Counted from the first letter of the stretch, positions 19,209-28,922 are shown. The stretch: 64,000 bases of DNA from an uncultured Candidatus Poseidoniales archaeon (GCA_905182715.1 CAJJCP010000022.1:1-64000); one strand, 5' to 3'. The notes: generated by a model not told the origin, from the sequence alone. Program-made: numbers and translations.

Positions 19209-20369
19209 TTGGTGAAGTCTATGTGGCAACAGGCACCCGAGAATACTGTTGAGAGTCTTCGTCACGGAATACAAGCCAATGATGGCATCGAATTTGATCT
19301 CCGAATGACTCAAGACGGAGAATTAATCATTCACCACGATGCCAATGTTTCCGTCCCTCAATCGAAACTTCCTCATGAATATTCATGGGTTGAAAACCAC
19401 ACACTTGAGGAATTGACTTCACTTGGTTTCCCTTCTTTCCGTTCGATGTTAGAGGATGCAGGCATTCAAAAAGAATGGACAGAGCAAGGTAAAATGGGGT
19501 GCGTAGAATTCAAACGCCCTCATCCTCGTGCACTGTATGGTGGTGGAGTTTTTGGTAAACGCCAGCATATTTCACATGTTTCGGCGATGATGGAAAAAAC
19601 TGAATCATTATTGAAAGAGTTTGAAATTCCATCCGAAAACACCGTGTACTATTCATTTCACAAAGGCATGAAAGCCTCTGTTCAATCATCTGGCTCGGTA
19701 CGACCATGGGCAGAATTAATGCCTTATATCCCACCTTTTGGAACTCATTTCACGAAACGTATGAGAGGGAGTATCCAATTTTTTGCAACATCAATTGCTC
19801 GGTTAATCAAATCCCACCGCCGTTCTGGGGCCTCCATGGCTCCATGCGCAATTGACTATTTCATGCCTCCAACAAGTCACATTCCACTGGGTTTTGCCGG
19901 TGGGTTACATGGTGCAAAAGCAGCGCGATTAAGTGCAAACCAACGAGGTTTCCCAATCTATGTCTGGCCAACATCTTTGGATGTCGAGCATGATGTACTT
20001 GCCGCAGGTCTCACTGGACTTACTGATTGTTCTGACCCTGATGTCACTTGGCTTCCATCAGGCCATGTGCGTTGGAACCGACCGGGGACTCTTCCTTTGG
20101 ATGCACTTCAACAACACACTTTGGAACAGGCAACAAAAGAAAACCACAAAGAAATTTTGCATGAACTCCAAAGTGAAACGGTTCCTTGGTTGGAATGTGA
20201 TGCTTCACGTCGGAGTGAACTGGTCGATATGTGGCGAAAGAAGTGGATGTGGGACAAATCTACTTCTGAAATTCTTGAAGAATCCAGTTCTGCATCTCCG
20301 CCATGGCAAGCGATTCGACTCATTGGGCATCGGGGCTCTGGTAAAACTTCACGGCCAGTTCTCGAGTGA
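19209..20369 (+). CDS. Glycerophosphodiester phosphodiesterase family protein (atypical termini)
   Basis: APENTVESLRHGIQANDGIEFDLRMTQDGELIIHHDANV; YVWPTSLDVEHDVLAAGLTGLTDCSDPD. N-terminal HRG absent; C-terminus LIGHRGSGKTSRPVLE. Confidence 0.8.
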   Translation: MVKSMWQQAPENTVESLRHGIQANDGIEFDLRMTQDGELIIHHDANVSVPQSKLPHEYSWVENHTLEELTSLGFPSFRSMLEDAGIQKEWTEQGKMGCVEFKRPHPRALYGGGVFGKRQHISHVSAMMEKTESLLKEFEIPSENTVYYSFHKGMKASVQSSGSVRPWAELMPYIPPFGTHFTKRMRGSIQFFATSIARLIKSHRRSGASMAPCAIDYFMPPTSHIPLGFAGGLHGAKAARLSANQRGFPIYVWPTSLDVEHDVLAAGLTGLTDCSDPDVTWLPSGHVRWNRPGTLPLDALQQHTLEQATKENHKEILHELQSETVPWLECDASRRSELVDMWRKKWMWDKSTSEILEESSSASPPWQAIRLIGHRGSGKTSRPVLE

Positions 20370-20372
20370 ATC

Positions 20373-21569
20373 TCACTCGATATGACGCAATGTTTGTGCT
20401 TCAGCAATGTACTTTGGACGGTAGATTGGTGTACCTTTTCCGTTGCGGAAAATACTGCGTTCATCGACAATTTGAGCACCGATTCCAGCAACACGTGCCC
20501 ATCCGAAGAAGGTCGTGTAATAGGTTGGGTCTGTCAAACCAGCGTGATGTAGCAAAGCACCACTGGCAATGTCGACATTGGCATTTGGATTACTAATTTT
20601 GGGATTTTCTGCTAAGACTCGAGGGGCGACTTCTCGAAGTGTTGTGACGATCTTGAAGTTTTCATCATCGGGGCAGATTTCTGAGCCCAACTTGAATTGG
20701 ACTGTAGCACGAGGGTCTTCGCTCCGTAGAACTGCATGACCAAATCCGAATATAGGCCTGTTCGCTTTCAATTCCGCTCGAACAAAAGCTTCAACTTCAA
20801 CCGGGTCGCTTGTTCCAACTTTGAGGACGAATTCCAAACATGATTGGTTTGCACGGCCGTGCAGTGGGCCTGACAACGCATTCATTGCACCTGCCATTGA
20901 AGAATAAACAGTGGCCTTACTCGAGGCAATGGCTTTGCCTGTGAAAGTGGAAAGGTTACCGCCTCCATGGTCCATATGCAGGACGAGGTAAGTGGAAATG
21001 ATTTGTTTCATCTTTTCATCATCTGAATCATGAAGGTCCAATGTGCGGACAAAGCGTTCAACCATCGAAAGAGAGGTGTCATCGGCTGGGATGTTTTCCT
21101 CTCGTCCTTCACGAATTCGGAATATGAGTCCCATCAATCGGGGCATTCGTGCGATAAGGTTGAGTGCATCCTCTTTCCAGTCATTGGTGGTTTCAAGCAT
21201 TCCAAGAGTGTGAATGCCGACGCTTAGCCAATCCATTGGATGGCCGAATTTAGGTAGTGCTTTGAGGACGGATTCGAGGTCGCCAGGAATGGCAGCTCGA
21301 GAAGCGAGGTCTTGGCGGATTGCAACTGATTGTTCCGCTGTTGGAAGTTCTTTGTTGAACAAGAGGTAAATGATATCTTCAGGTTCAAAACTGGCCAATT
21401 CTGTAATTGGATAACCGCAATAATGTACGCCTTCTGAAGGCGTGACGAAAGACGTTCGACAGGTGCCAACTGGGACACCTCGCAGACCAGTGTTGAGGTG
21501 CTTCTCTGTAACTTCCAAAAGCACCTCATTCTTAGCCATTGTATCCCCTTCGGTACTTCCCACATACAT
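20373..21569 (-). CDS. gltA: Citrate synthase
   Basis: GVHYCGYPI, LHMDHGGGNLSTFTGKAIASS, LSGPLHGRANQ, FGFGHAVLRSEDPRA. Likely start MAKNEVLLE at 21539. Confidence 0.94.
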   Translation of the reverse strand: MYVGSTEGDTMAKNEVLLEVTEKHLNTGLRGVPVGTCRTSFVTPSEGVHYCGYPITELASFEPEDIIYLLFNKELPTAEQSVAIRQDLASRAAIPGDLESVLKALPKFGHPMDWLSVGIHTLGMLETTNDWKEDALNLIARMPRLMGLIFRIREGREENIPADDTSLSMVERFVRTLDLHDSDDEKMKQIISTYLVLHMDHGGGNLSTFTGKAIASSKATVYSSMAGAMNALSGPLHGRANQSCLEFVLKVGTSDPVEVEAFVRAELKANRPIFGFGHAVLRSEDPRATVQFKLGSEICPDDENFKIVTTLREVAPRVLAENPKISNPNANVDIASGALLHHAGLTDPTYYTTFFGWARVAGIGAQIVDERSIFRNGKGTPIYRPKYIAEAQTLRHIE

Positions 21570-21646
21570 CTTTCGTATAAAGACGGCTCTCCCCTAAGAA
21601 ATCGATAAAGCAGGAAGAACGGTCTTTTGGCTAAGAAGTCGAGAAT

Positions 21647-22114
21647 CTATCTTTTATTGTGGGGCGGCCAAGAGCGGAATCCTTTAGTCGATTCTCGGTC
21701 TGCAAATACATGGATTCGAACGGTTTCACCGTCGATGAGAATTGCATCATCTGCATCTATACCAGGGCAGGCATCTTTCACTTTATTCCATGCTCGGTCT
21801 GTTGCTAAGTTTTCACTCCACCATGGGAATGCTGCGCATTGTTGGGGGCGAACTTCATAAATCGAGCATTGCTTCTTTTCATCTAAATAAATACAGATTC
21901 CATCATCGGGACGGCTGTTTAACACGTATCGCCCATCGAGTGTTTGTCGACAATCGCGTTCAAGCCAGTCTTCGACATTCATTTCATGTTCTGCTGAAAT
22001 TCGTTCAGCATCTGTAATGGAGAGGTAAACAATACCACCAGGCTCGTCACAACATCTTCCGCAACTTGACTGGCAAGAGAAGGCAACGCCCTTCATCCAC
22101 CACGGCGCTCTCAT
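21647..22114 (-). CDS. YkgJ-family cysteine-cluster protein
   Basis: CQSSCGRCCDEPGGIVYLS, CSIYEVRPQQCAAFPWW. Confidence 0.85.
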   Translation of the reverse strand: MRAPWWMKGVAFSCQSSCGRCCDEPGGIVYLSITDAERISAEHEMNVEDWLERDCRQTLDGRYVLNSRPDDGICIYLDEKKQCSIYEVRPQQCAAFPWWSENLATDRAWNKVKDACPGIDADDAILIDGETVRIHVFADRESTKGFRSWPPHNKR

Positions 22115-24141
22115 TCCTCTTCACCTTGGAGTCTGCTGGCGGTGGGATTGAGTCGTCCAAGTCGAATCTTCCGAATGTTCTCACTTTCGAGCAAGTCCGA
22201 CATTTCGACATCTTCGGCGTCGATATTCCATTCACCTTCAGGCTCATGACTCTCTAAATGTTCGATGGGTGAAGTCGCTTTTTGACGGCCAACGGTACGC
22301 TTTTTCTTTGAAGGTGTTTCCGATTCCATCTCTGGCCAAGGTTCGCGTTCAGGATCTAAATCAATGAGATTCCCTTCCATTGCTCGCAATTCATCAGCAA
22401 TCAAAATCAATTCATCCAGTGATGCCTCTGGTGTTCTATCATGCATGTTAGCCAACTTTGATTCGATCTGAGCGAGTTGAAGAGAACTTTGTCTTAATTC
22501 AGTTTCAAAAGAATGTATCTGTGCGTCAAATGCTCCGTCCAACTCAGTAAGTAAGTCTGCAGCAAGTCCATGGTCTCGTTCCTCAATGTGGCCTTTACGA
22601 GTGATGAGGTGTTCTTCCCGCTCATGTAAGGCGAGAACCGAAGGCGCAGCAGGAGCGGTATCTTCGAGTGCGACCTTGAGGTAAGCGGCATGTCGAGCAT
22701 CAGATTCGTCAGCCATAGCTTGCGTATCAATCGCAGGAGGCTGATACAAATCATCACCAATTTCAGGAAGTTCAGAATACAGGTCGATTCCACCATACAC
22801 GGTGTCGCTGTACACGGTATCCACAGCTGAAGTGACCAAACGTGTTGCAATATCCTCGACATTTTCACGTATATCTGTGACTAACGGCCCACGCGCCTCC
22901 ATTTGGTTTGACAGGAGTGCAGTTACATCATCGCCATCGAGAACATTTTGACCCGATTGAAGGGCAAGAGCGACCAAATCGAAGTTTCCTTTGGTTGCTC
23001 TCCATCCCACAGTATCTTGTAACACGATGCTTGTAAGTTGTCCGTCATCCAGCATAAGGCTCTTTTTTTGAGCTAAATTACGTGCGTACAAGACCATACT
23101 GGCAGGTTTTGGAGTTTCGAGATGTACTGAGGCAGCATGACGAGTTAACTCCCACAAACGAGATGCCGGCCAAACATCCGGTTCAGAATTGGAAGAGAGA
23201 AGGACATGAACTCCCATATTGAGTGCATAATCGAGCATTGTACCCAGTTCATGCGCCAGTTCGGGACTCATGGCATGCTCATGGAGGTCATCAATAGCAA
23301 GTAATCTTGCATTCACGAGCGTATCTTGCCACCCGTCTGGTAAGCGTTCCAGACCGGACAAATCAGGCGTTGAGAGAAGGTAGACATTCCCTTCTTGACG
23401 TCGTAGAACTGCCTGAGCAGTTGCATGAAGAAGATGAGAGCGCCCAGTTTCCGAAGGTCCAATGAACATCAGCGGATTGAGTGAGCCTCCAGGGGAATCA
23501 ACAACAGCTTCAGCCGCTTGGGTAGCGCGAAAGTTTTCGTCGGTGATGAACCATTGCTTGAAACTCATGCGAATTTCAGGCCGCAAACGTGGAGGCCAAG
23601 CACCTTCTGTTGGGAGAATGACATCATGGTGGAACGGCGAGTCCGAATCAACGGGGGCTAAATCTGCCGGTAAGGTGACAGATGCACGGCCTCGTTGGTC
23701 ATCGAGAATACGTTCCCATACAGGGCGACCATCCTCTTCCATTCCGAAGTAACCATCTTCAGTTTCTTCCGTACCTTGTTCTATTTGCTCATAGGTTCGT
23801 TGGCGTAAAGACCGAATGCGTCGAGCAGCGATATCAGCGAGTGAATCGCTCTTCGAAGTGAGTTCGAGTGCTGGTCTTCTGCGCTTACTTTCTTTCCCTA
23901 ACACTTTGTCAGCAACGATATCAAATGTCGGTCGCTCGACAATACCTGTTCGTTGCAGAAGCGTTCCTTGACGTTGGTCTTGGACGCCCTGTTTCCCAAT
24001 TAATCGATTCATTTTCGAGAGGGGTGGTGGGGTTTGATTGTCTGATTGTATGGTGATTTTGTGGAGTCCAGTTCCATTCTCATTGAGTTGTTGCTTTGCT
24101 AACTTCAACGCAAGAGCTAATTTTTCACGTCGGGCGTTCAT
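22111..24141 (-). CDS. DnaA/Hda-like AAA+ protein with degenerate Walker A
   Basis: SFKQWFITDENFRATQAAEAVVDSPGGSLNPLMFIGPSETGRSHLLHATAQAVL and RLLAIDDLHEHAM...HVLLSSNSEPDVWP...RLWELTRHAASVHLETP follow the order of the bacterial DnaA AAA+ core. ATGA overlaps on both sides. Confidence 0.75.
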   Translation of the reverse strand: MNARREKLALALKLAKQQLNENGTGLHKITIQSDNQTPPPLSKMNRLIGKQGVQDQRQGTLLQRTGIVERPTFDIVADKVLGKESKRRRPALELTSKSDSLADIAARRIRSLRQRTYEQIEQGTEETEDGYFGMEEDGRPVWERILDDQRGRASVTLPADLAPVDSDSPFHHDVILPTEGAWPPRLRPEIRMSFKQWFITDENFRATQAAEAVVDSPGGSLNPLMFIGPSETGRSHLLHATAQAVLRRQEGNVYLLSTPDLSGLERLPDGWQDTLVNARLLAIDDLHEHAMSPELAHELGTMLDYALNMGVHVLLSSNSEPDVWPASRLWELTRHAASVHLETPKPASMVLYARNLAQKKSLMLDDGQLTSIVLQDTVGWRATKGNFDLVALALQSGQNVLDGDDVTALLSNQMEARGPLVTDIRENVEDIATRLVTSAVDTVYSDTVYGGIDLYSELPEIGDDLYQPPAIDTQAMADESDARHAAYLKVALEDTAPAAPSVLALHEREEHLITRKGHIEERDHGLAADLLTELDGAFDAQIHSFETELRQSSLQLAQIESKLANMHDRTPEASLDELILIADELRAMEGNLIDLDPEREPWPEMESETPSKKKRTVGRQKATSPIEHLESHEPEGEWNIDAEDVEMSDLLESENIRKIRLGRLNPTASRLQGEEE

Positions 24142-26132
24142 TTCTTAGCACCTTCCAATTCCTTTCGCAATCGTTCTCTGTCTTCGACTTCCCAAACACT
24201 GAGTTTCATTTCGACCGATGATTCAGTCTGTTGGCGTGAAGCGGATTCACGAACCGTTTCGTCTGTTTGCGACGGACTTTTGACGCCAGGTCGAGCCAAT
24301 AAAGGTGTGAGTTTCGTGTGAGTATTGATCGGTTGACGCCCATGTATCGCTTCGAGGGGGCGTTTTGGAAGTGGCGTTTCAGGGAGATTCAATTCTCGAC
24401 GGTTGTTCTGCTGTCGTGTCGCATCATTGAGCGATGAATCACTCTTTGCAGAATCTTTCACACGCATACTTTCGACCGCTTTCTTTTGACGCTCATCGTA
24501 ATCTTCAAGAGAATTCGAAAAGGAGTTGTGTGGTGTTCGGTTTGAACCTCGAATGTCAATCAATTCTTTTGCATCATGTGCATTAGCGGCAGCCGCTTGG
24601 ATGCCTTGTTGATTACGGGGGGGCGTCCGAGTTACAGTCGTTTTACTGCGCCGTCGGATTCGCTGTGCTTTCCGTGGTTGACTGACGGTGTGCTTTCCAT
24701 CCATCGGATGTGCGGGAGTTGATGTGAGAGTTTTCTTGTCTGGCTTGTTTGAAATTGGTTCAAGAGGTACTTCCTGAGATTCATTCGTATTGTTATGGCT
24801 TTGAAGGACCATTTGGTCGGTGAGAATATCAGCTTGTTCAGTTCGGGTCGATGTTTCCATGGTCTCAGGTTCAATGTAGACGTCGTTGTCTTCGAGAGGT
24901 TGTACCGCTGGCGTAGCCCATTCTCGAGCTACTGTGCTCAGTGATTCAGTTGCGGCTTGAACATCTTCAGAATCTGGCGTTTCAAGTCCACCTTCCATCG
25001 TTCCAAATACCGTCGATTGCGGAGGGATAGAGCCTGATTCGGAAGGTGAAATCGCCAGTTGTAATTGTTGTTCAATCCATTGACGTTCTTCTTCACTTGG
25101 TTGTGCGCAAAGTGGATGGTCGAGAAGCAAGTCGGGTTCAAGATTCCAGTTTTCAAGCACAGACGGCTCAAGGTCAGTCATGTAACGTGACAAATTCTGT
25201 CGTGTTGTAATTGGGAAGGCATTGAAATCCCCAGTAGCCAAAAACAAATGGTCCTCAAGGCGCACACCATCGACAATATCACGCAAGAAATTCACGATAC
25301 GGTCATCGCCATGGAGGCTTGAGAGGTATTCAATTCCCTCAAGAACAACAACGGCGCGTAGATTCTCCCAAAGGAAAGCATCTATCTTTCTGCGGATATT
25401 TTCCAATGTAGGTTCAGTCGAGCGTACATCGCCATTTTGAGATAACCATGAACTGGAGGCGATTGGAATGTTGTGTTCAACATTGAGCGCTTCTATTTCA
25501 TGCCGAGCCAGTACGAATAACGGGCGTCCATGAACGGCGAGATGCCCGGCTAGATCGAACATCGGTGCAGGATCCTTCGAGTCAAAGAAATAGGCATCTC
25601 CTGGCCGTAACATTTTCTCGATTCCATCAAAACGTTGCATCATTGCTTTGCTACGGTGTCGAATTGCTTCAGGTGCTTCGACCGTGACTTCGAGTTCAGG
25701 TAAGCGTTCCTGACGCCTCCAACTGCTTGTTCTCAATTTTGAATTCGACCACCATTGATGACCATCATCTGTTTGTTGCTTTTCTTCATCGAGCTGAAAG
25801 TGTGCTTCGGGGTGGAGATTGAGGATTTGATTGAGGTCAGATGATGGTAGTTCGTGAATCGCCAGTAAAGCATCAACGAGTGCAGCATCACTTTCAATAT
25901 CCAATAACGCTTCAAGAGACATGGAGATTGCATCTGCTTCATGCAATGCTAACATTGGCTTTCCTTCACGGAATACAATGAGCCCAATACGAGGCATTTG
26001 CTCTTTGGGCCGACGTTCGATTCGGATATAACCTGAGGTGCCTAATCGGGCGATATCCATGGACAGTATACGCAGTGATTCAGGTCCGCCACGGCGAACT
26101 TCTGTTACATCTCCTTGCGGCAGTTCCACCAT
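24138..26132 (-). CDS. DUF835 domain protein with PATAN/DUF4388-like N-terminal region and long disordered C-terminus
   Basis: GDAYFFDSKDPAPMFDLAGHLAVHGRPLFVLARHEIEALNVEHNIPIASSSWLS...TLENIRRKIDAFLWENLRAVVVLEGIEYLSSLHGDDRIVNFLRDIVDGVRLEDHLFLATGD matches the DUF835 pattern. Confidence 0.78.
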   Translation of the reverse strand: MVELPQGDVTEVRRGGPESLRILSMDIARLGTSGYIRIERRPKEQMPRIGLIVFREGKPMLALHEADAISMSLEALLDIESDAALVDALLAIHELPSSDLNQILNLHPEAHFQLDEEKQQTDDGHQWWSNSKLRTSSWRRQERLPELEVTVEAPEAIRHRSKAMMQRFDGIEKMLRPGDAYFFDSKDPAPMFDLAGHLAVHGRPLFVLARHEIEALNVEHNIPIASSSWLSQNGDVRSTEPTLENIRRKIDAFLWENLRAVVVLEGIEYLSSLHGDDRIVNFLRDIVDGVRLEDHLFLATGDFNAFPITTRQNLSRYMTDLEPSVLENWNLEPDLLLDHPLCAQPSEEERQWIEQQLQLAISPSESGSIPPQSTVFGTMEGGLETPDSEDVQAATESLSTVAREWATPAVQPLEDNDVYIEPETMETSTRTEQADILTDQMVLQSHNNTNESQEVPLEPISNKPDKKTLTSTPAHPMDGKHTVSQPRKAQRIRRRSKTTVTRTPPRNQQGIQAAAANAHDAKELIDIRGSNRTPHNSFSNSLEDYDERQKKAVESMRVKDSAKSDSSLNDATRQQNNRRELNLPETPLPKRPLEAIHGRQPINTHTKLTPLLARPGVKSPSQTDETVRESASRQQTESSVEMKLSVWEVEDRERLRKELEGAKK

Positions 26133-26301
26133 CTTTTCTCACCCCTTTGGGATGATGCTTACGAGACACTTCTTGAAGGGTGCGGCTCGTTTGAACTTAG
26201 AATGGTCCTTTCTTCAATCTCTCTCTTGAGCCGAATGCATTTTTAGTTCGAACTTTTGTTCATCACCGTGAAGTTGAAAGACAGCGAGTCTATGGTCCAT
26301 T

Positions 26302-26952
26302 ATGGGCGAGGTACGGGGTGAATTGTCAATCGAAATGCGCCGCTTCAATTCCTTAGATGTCGCCCGACCATTTCTGTATAAATTCCTCGGTATTTTCATC
26401 ACCTATGAACTGCTTATAGTCGGATTGCTGTTCTTTCTCTTCTCTCTTGAAGCAGGTCTTTTCGCAACTCTCATGGTCATCTTTCTCGGCAGTTTTGGTG
26501 CATTTTTCATCTATCAGAAATCCCCCTTGCTACGCGTTCCATTGGCAGTAAACCTCAATCATCCATTCATGGGTGACCTCGAACTTGGAACTGCGATTGT
26601 CATGGTGCAATTTTCAGATGGCACTTGGGGCGATGTAGGCGAAGGAAGAGTTCGATTAACAGTTGATGAATTAATCGGAGGTTCCGTACTCATTCGTGAT
26701 GATGAAACATACGGGGTCATCGGGCATTTCAGTTCCTTACATGAAACCCATCCGACTCTCAAGCGATATGTGATGATCATCAACCAAGCCATCTCTATGC
26801 GTGATGCTGTCAATGGTGATGAAGATTCGATTGAATCTGCTCGTGAGCGTGAACAACTCGATTCAGGCTTGCTCGAGCGCTCATGGCTTGAAGAGCAGAA
26901 CACAATCGAAATCGAACCCGAGGGATTGTTACATAAATTGCGTAGAGAATAG
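26302..26952 (+). CDS. membrane protein of unknown function
   Basis: 216 aa, N-terminal TM pair, cytosolic C-terminal domain. Confidence 0.65.
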   Translation: MGEVRGELSIEMRRFNSLDVARPFLYKFLGIFITYELLIVGLLFFLFSLEAGLFATLMVIFLGSFGAFFIYQKSPLLRVPLAVNLNHPFMGDLELGTAIVMVQFSDGTWGDVGEGRVRLTVDELIGGSVLIRDDETYGVIGHFSSLHETHPTLKRYVMIINQAISMRDAVNGDEDSIESAREREQLDSGLLERSWLEEQNTIEIEPEGLLHKLRRE

Positions 26953-27009
26953 AGTTATTTCCACAAATTATAGCCTTTACATTGAAAGCCTCAACCTCTA
27001 CCGCAGAGT

Positions 27010-27624
27010 GTGGAATCTTCAGTTCGATGGCAAGGTCGCCTCGAGGCGCTCAGTCCAAAAGAGCGTGAGACTCTGTTAGGGACCTCACTTTCACGGCGAT
27101 TCACTCAATTACCACTTTGGATTTCTCATCCTTCGAATATCTCTGCATTTTACGGGTTGCTCGTTTCACTTGCATTACTGCTTCCGTACAGGTTTGCTCA
27201 AGCATCCGAGAGTTGGTTTACAAATTGGATTTTCCATTCGGCATTAATTATGGTCGCTTGTCTTCTCTTAGGGATGATTTCTTTGTTGATAGTAAGTGTC
27301 TCAAAACGTTTCCCAGTGACTCCCCCTCGTATCATACTCTATCCAATGCCGTTTGTAGGATTTGGTTTATTGACAATTTCTCATACGGGAATGGTCGATT
27401 TACCGCCATACCTCTACATGTTCTTGTTGTTGCTCCCTGGTCCAATGTACGTACATCTTTCATGGGCACCCCGATGGCGCTTGTTGTGTCAATTAGAAGA
27501 TGGAGCCAACCCCTTTGAAGGTCATGAGGTGAATCACTACGCTGAAGATTCAAACGGTGCAGAAGAAATCGCTGATGGTGATGAAGAATTGCTTTCAGTC
27601 GTCAATTCACTCGAAGCTGAGTGA
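27010..27624 (+). CDS. membrane protein of unknown function
   Basis: 204 aa with about four TM segments and an acidic tail; co-directional with the preceding gene. Confidence 0.6.
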   Translation: MESSVRWQGRLEALSPKERETLLGTSLSRRFTQLPLWISHPSNISAFYGLLVSLALLLPYRFAQASESWFTNWIFHSALIMVACLLLGMISLLIVSVSKRFPVTPPRIILYPMPFVGFGLLTISHTGMVDLPPYLYMFLLLLPGPMYVHLSWAPRWRLLCQLEDGANPFEGHEVNHYAEDSNGAEEIADGDEELLSVVNSLEAE

Positions 27625-27626
27625 GT

Positions 27627-28808
27627 TCAGATCAAGTCTAGTGTTGGTCCCACTTTTTCGAACAAACGGAGCACTTCATCTAAATCCTCTCGTGTAAGGG
27701 CTGCTGACATTTGTGTTCGAATTCGTGCCTTGTCGCGGGCAACCATTGGAAATACAATTGCACCAGCCATGACGCCTTCATTGCCGAGTGCTTTGGTCAT
27801 GGCTTTGGCAACGCTTGATTCTCCACACATCACCGGAATAATCGGAGTTACGGAATTACCAGTATCAAATCCAAGTGATTGCAATTCTTTACGAAAGTAG
27901 TCTGTATTTTCCCAAAGTCGAGCATGATGTTCAGGTTCGTCCATCAAGACTTCAATCGCTGCTTTTTGTGCTGCCGCAACACCGGGCGGCTGTGAGCCAG
28001 AAAGAAGCCATGAGCGTGAATGATTCAATGCGTGGGTGCGGGTCATTTCAGTGCCGGCAAGAATCCCTCCTTGAACACCGAGTGCTTTGGAAAAAGAGCC
28101 AGTCTCAAAATCAACTTTGCCTTGGAGATTGAAATGATCAACAATTCCTGCTCCCTTGTCACCAAGTACTCCCTCTCCGTGGCAATCGTCAACATAGACC
28201 ATTGCCCCATATTCTTCCGCCAATTGCGTCACCTCATCAAGTGGTGCAATATCCCCGTCCATCGAAAATACACCGTCTGTAATGATGAGTTTTCGCTCAG
28301 AACTTTCATGGGCTCGAAGAACCGCTTCCAATTCACCCATATCGTTGTGAGCATAGACACCTCGACTGGCTTTCGTTAAGCGAACGCCGTCGATGATTGA
28401 CCCGTGATTCAAGGAATCGCTGATGATGACATCTTGAGGTCCTGTCACCAAAGCTGGTATGAGTCCAACATTTACCGTATAACCTGCAGAATAAATGAGA
28501 GCTGCTTCTACGCCTTTGAATTCAGCAACTTTTCTTTCTGCTTCCAAATGAATATCCATTGTACCTGCAATTGCGCGAACACTCCCACTCCCAGCACCGT
28601 ATTTCATCGTCGCATCAAGCATGGCTTGCTTGACTTTTGGATGGGTTGTGAGGTTCAAATAATTGTTTGCTGAGAGCATGATTGTCGGCTTGCCGTTCAT
28701 TTGACACCGAGGCTGATTCGGACTTTCGAGTGTTGGTGGTTCCCAGAGAAGAGATTTCTCAGATAATTCATCAAATCGAGTTTTCATCCATGTCATGTCA
28801 CCCGGCAT
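27627..28808 (-). CDS. kbl: Glycine C-acetyltransferase / 2-amino-3-ketobutyrate CoA ligase-type PLP enzyme
   Basis: LSANNYLNLTTHPKVKQAM, GAGSGSVRAIAGTMDIHLEAE, ITDGVFSMDGDIAPL, VYVDDCHGEGVLG, FSKALGVQGG. Start trimmed from 29009 because that end overlaps ribK on the other strand. Confidence 0.88.
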   Translation of the reverse strand: MPGDMTWMKTRFDELSEKSLLWEPPTLESPNQPRCQMNGKPTIMLSANNYLNLTTHPKVKQAMLDATMKYGAGSGSVRAIAGTMDIHLEAERKVAEFKGVEAALIYSAGYTVNVGLIPALVTGPQDVIISDSLNHGSIIDGVRLTKASRGVYAHNDMGELEAVLRAHESSERKLIITDGVFSMDGDIAPLDEVTQLAEEYGAMVYVDDCHGEGVLGDKGAGIVDHFNLQGKVDFETGSFSKALGVQGGILAGTEMTRTHALNHSRSWLLSGSQPPGVAAAQKAAIEVLMDEPEHHARLWENTDYFRKELQSLGFDTGNSVTPIIPVMCGESSVAKAMTKALGNEGVMAGAIVFPMVARDKARIRTQMSAALTREDLDEVLRLFEKVGPTLDLI

Positions 28809-28922
28809 ACGTTCTCCCCAACTCAACGCACTGGCTCCCCGTTCAAGTTCTTTCGGGCTGATGGGGATGAAAACACCTTTGAGCATCCATGCACTCAAAA
28901 AGGAGTTCGTTTTGGCCGTGAC

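Noticed and set aside
21700-21760. tRNA T-loop-like string (ggattcgaacggtttc)
   Set aside because: Lies inside the YkgJ CDS and no acceptor or anticodon stems can be drawn.
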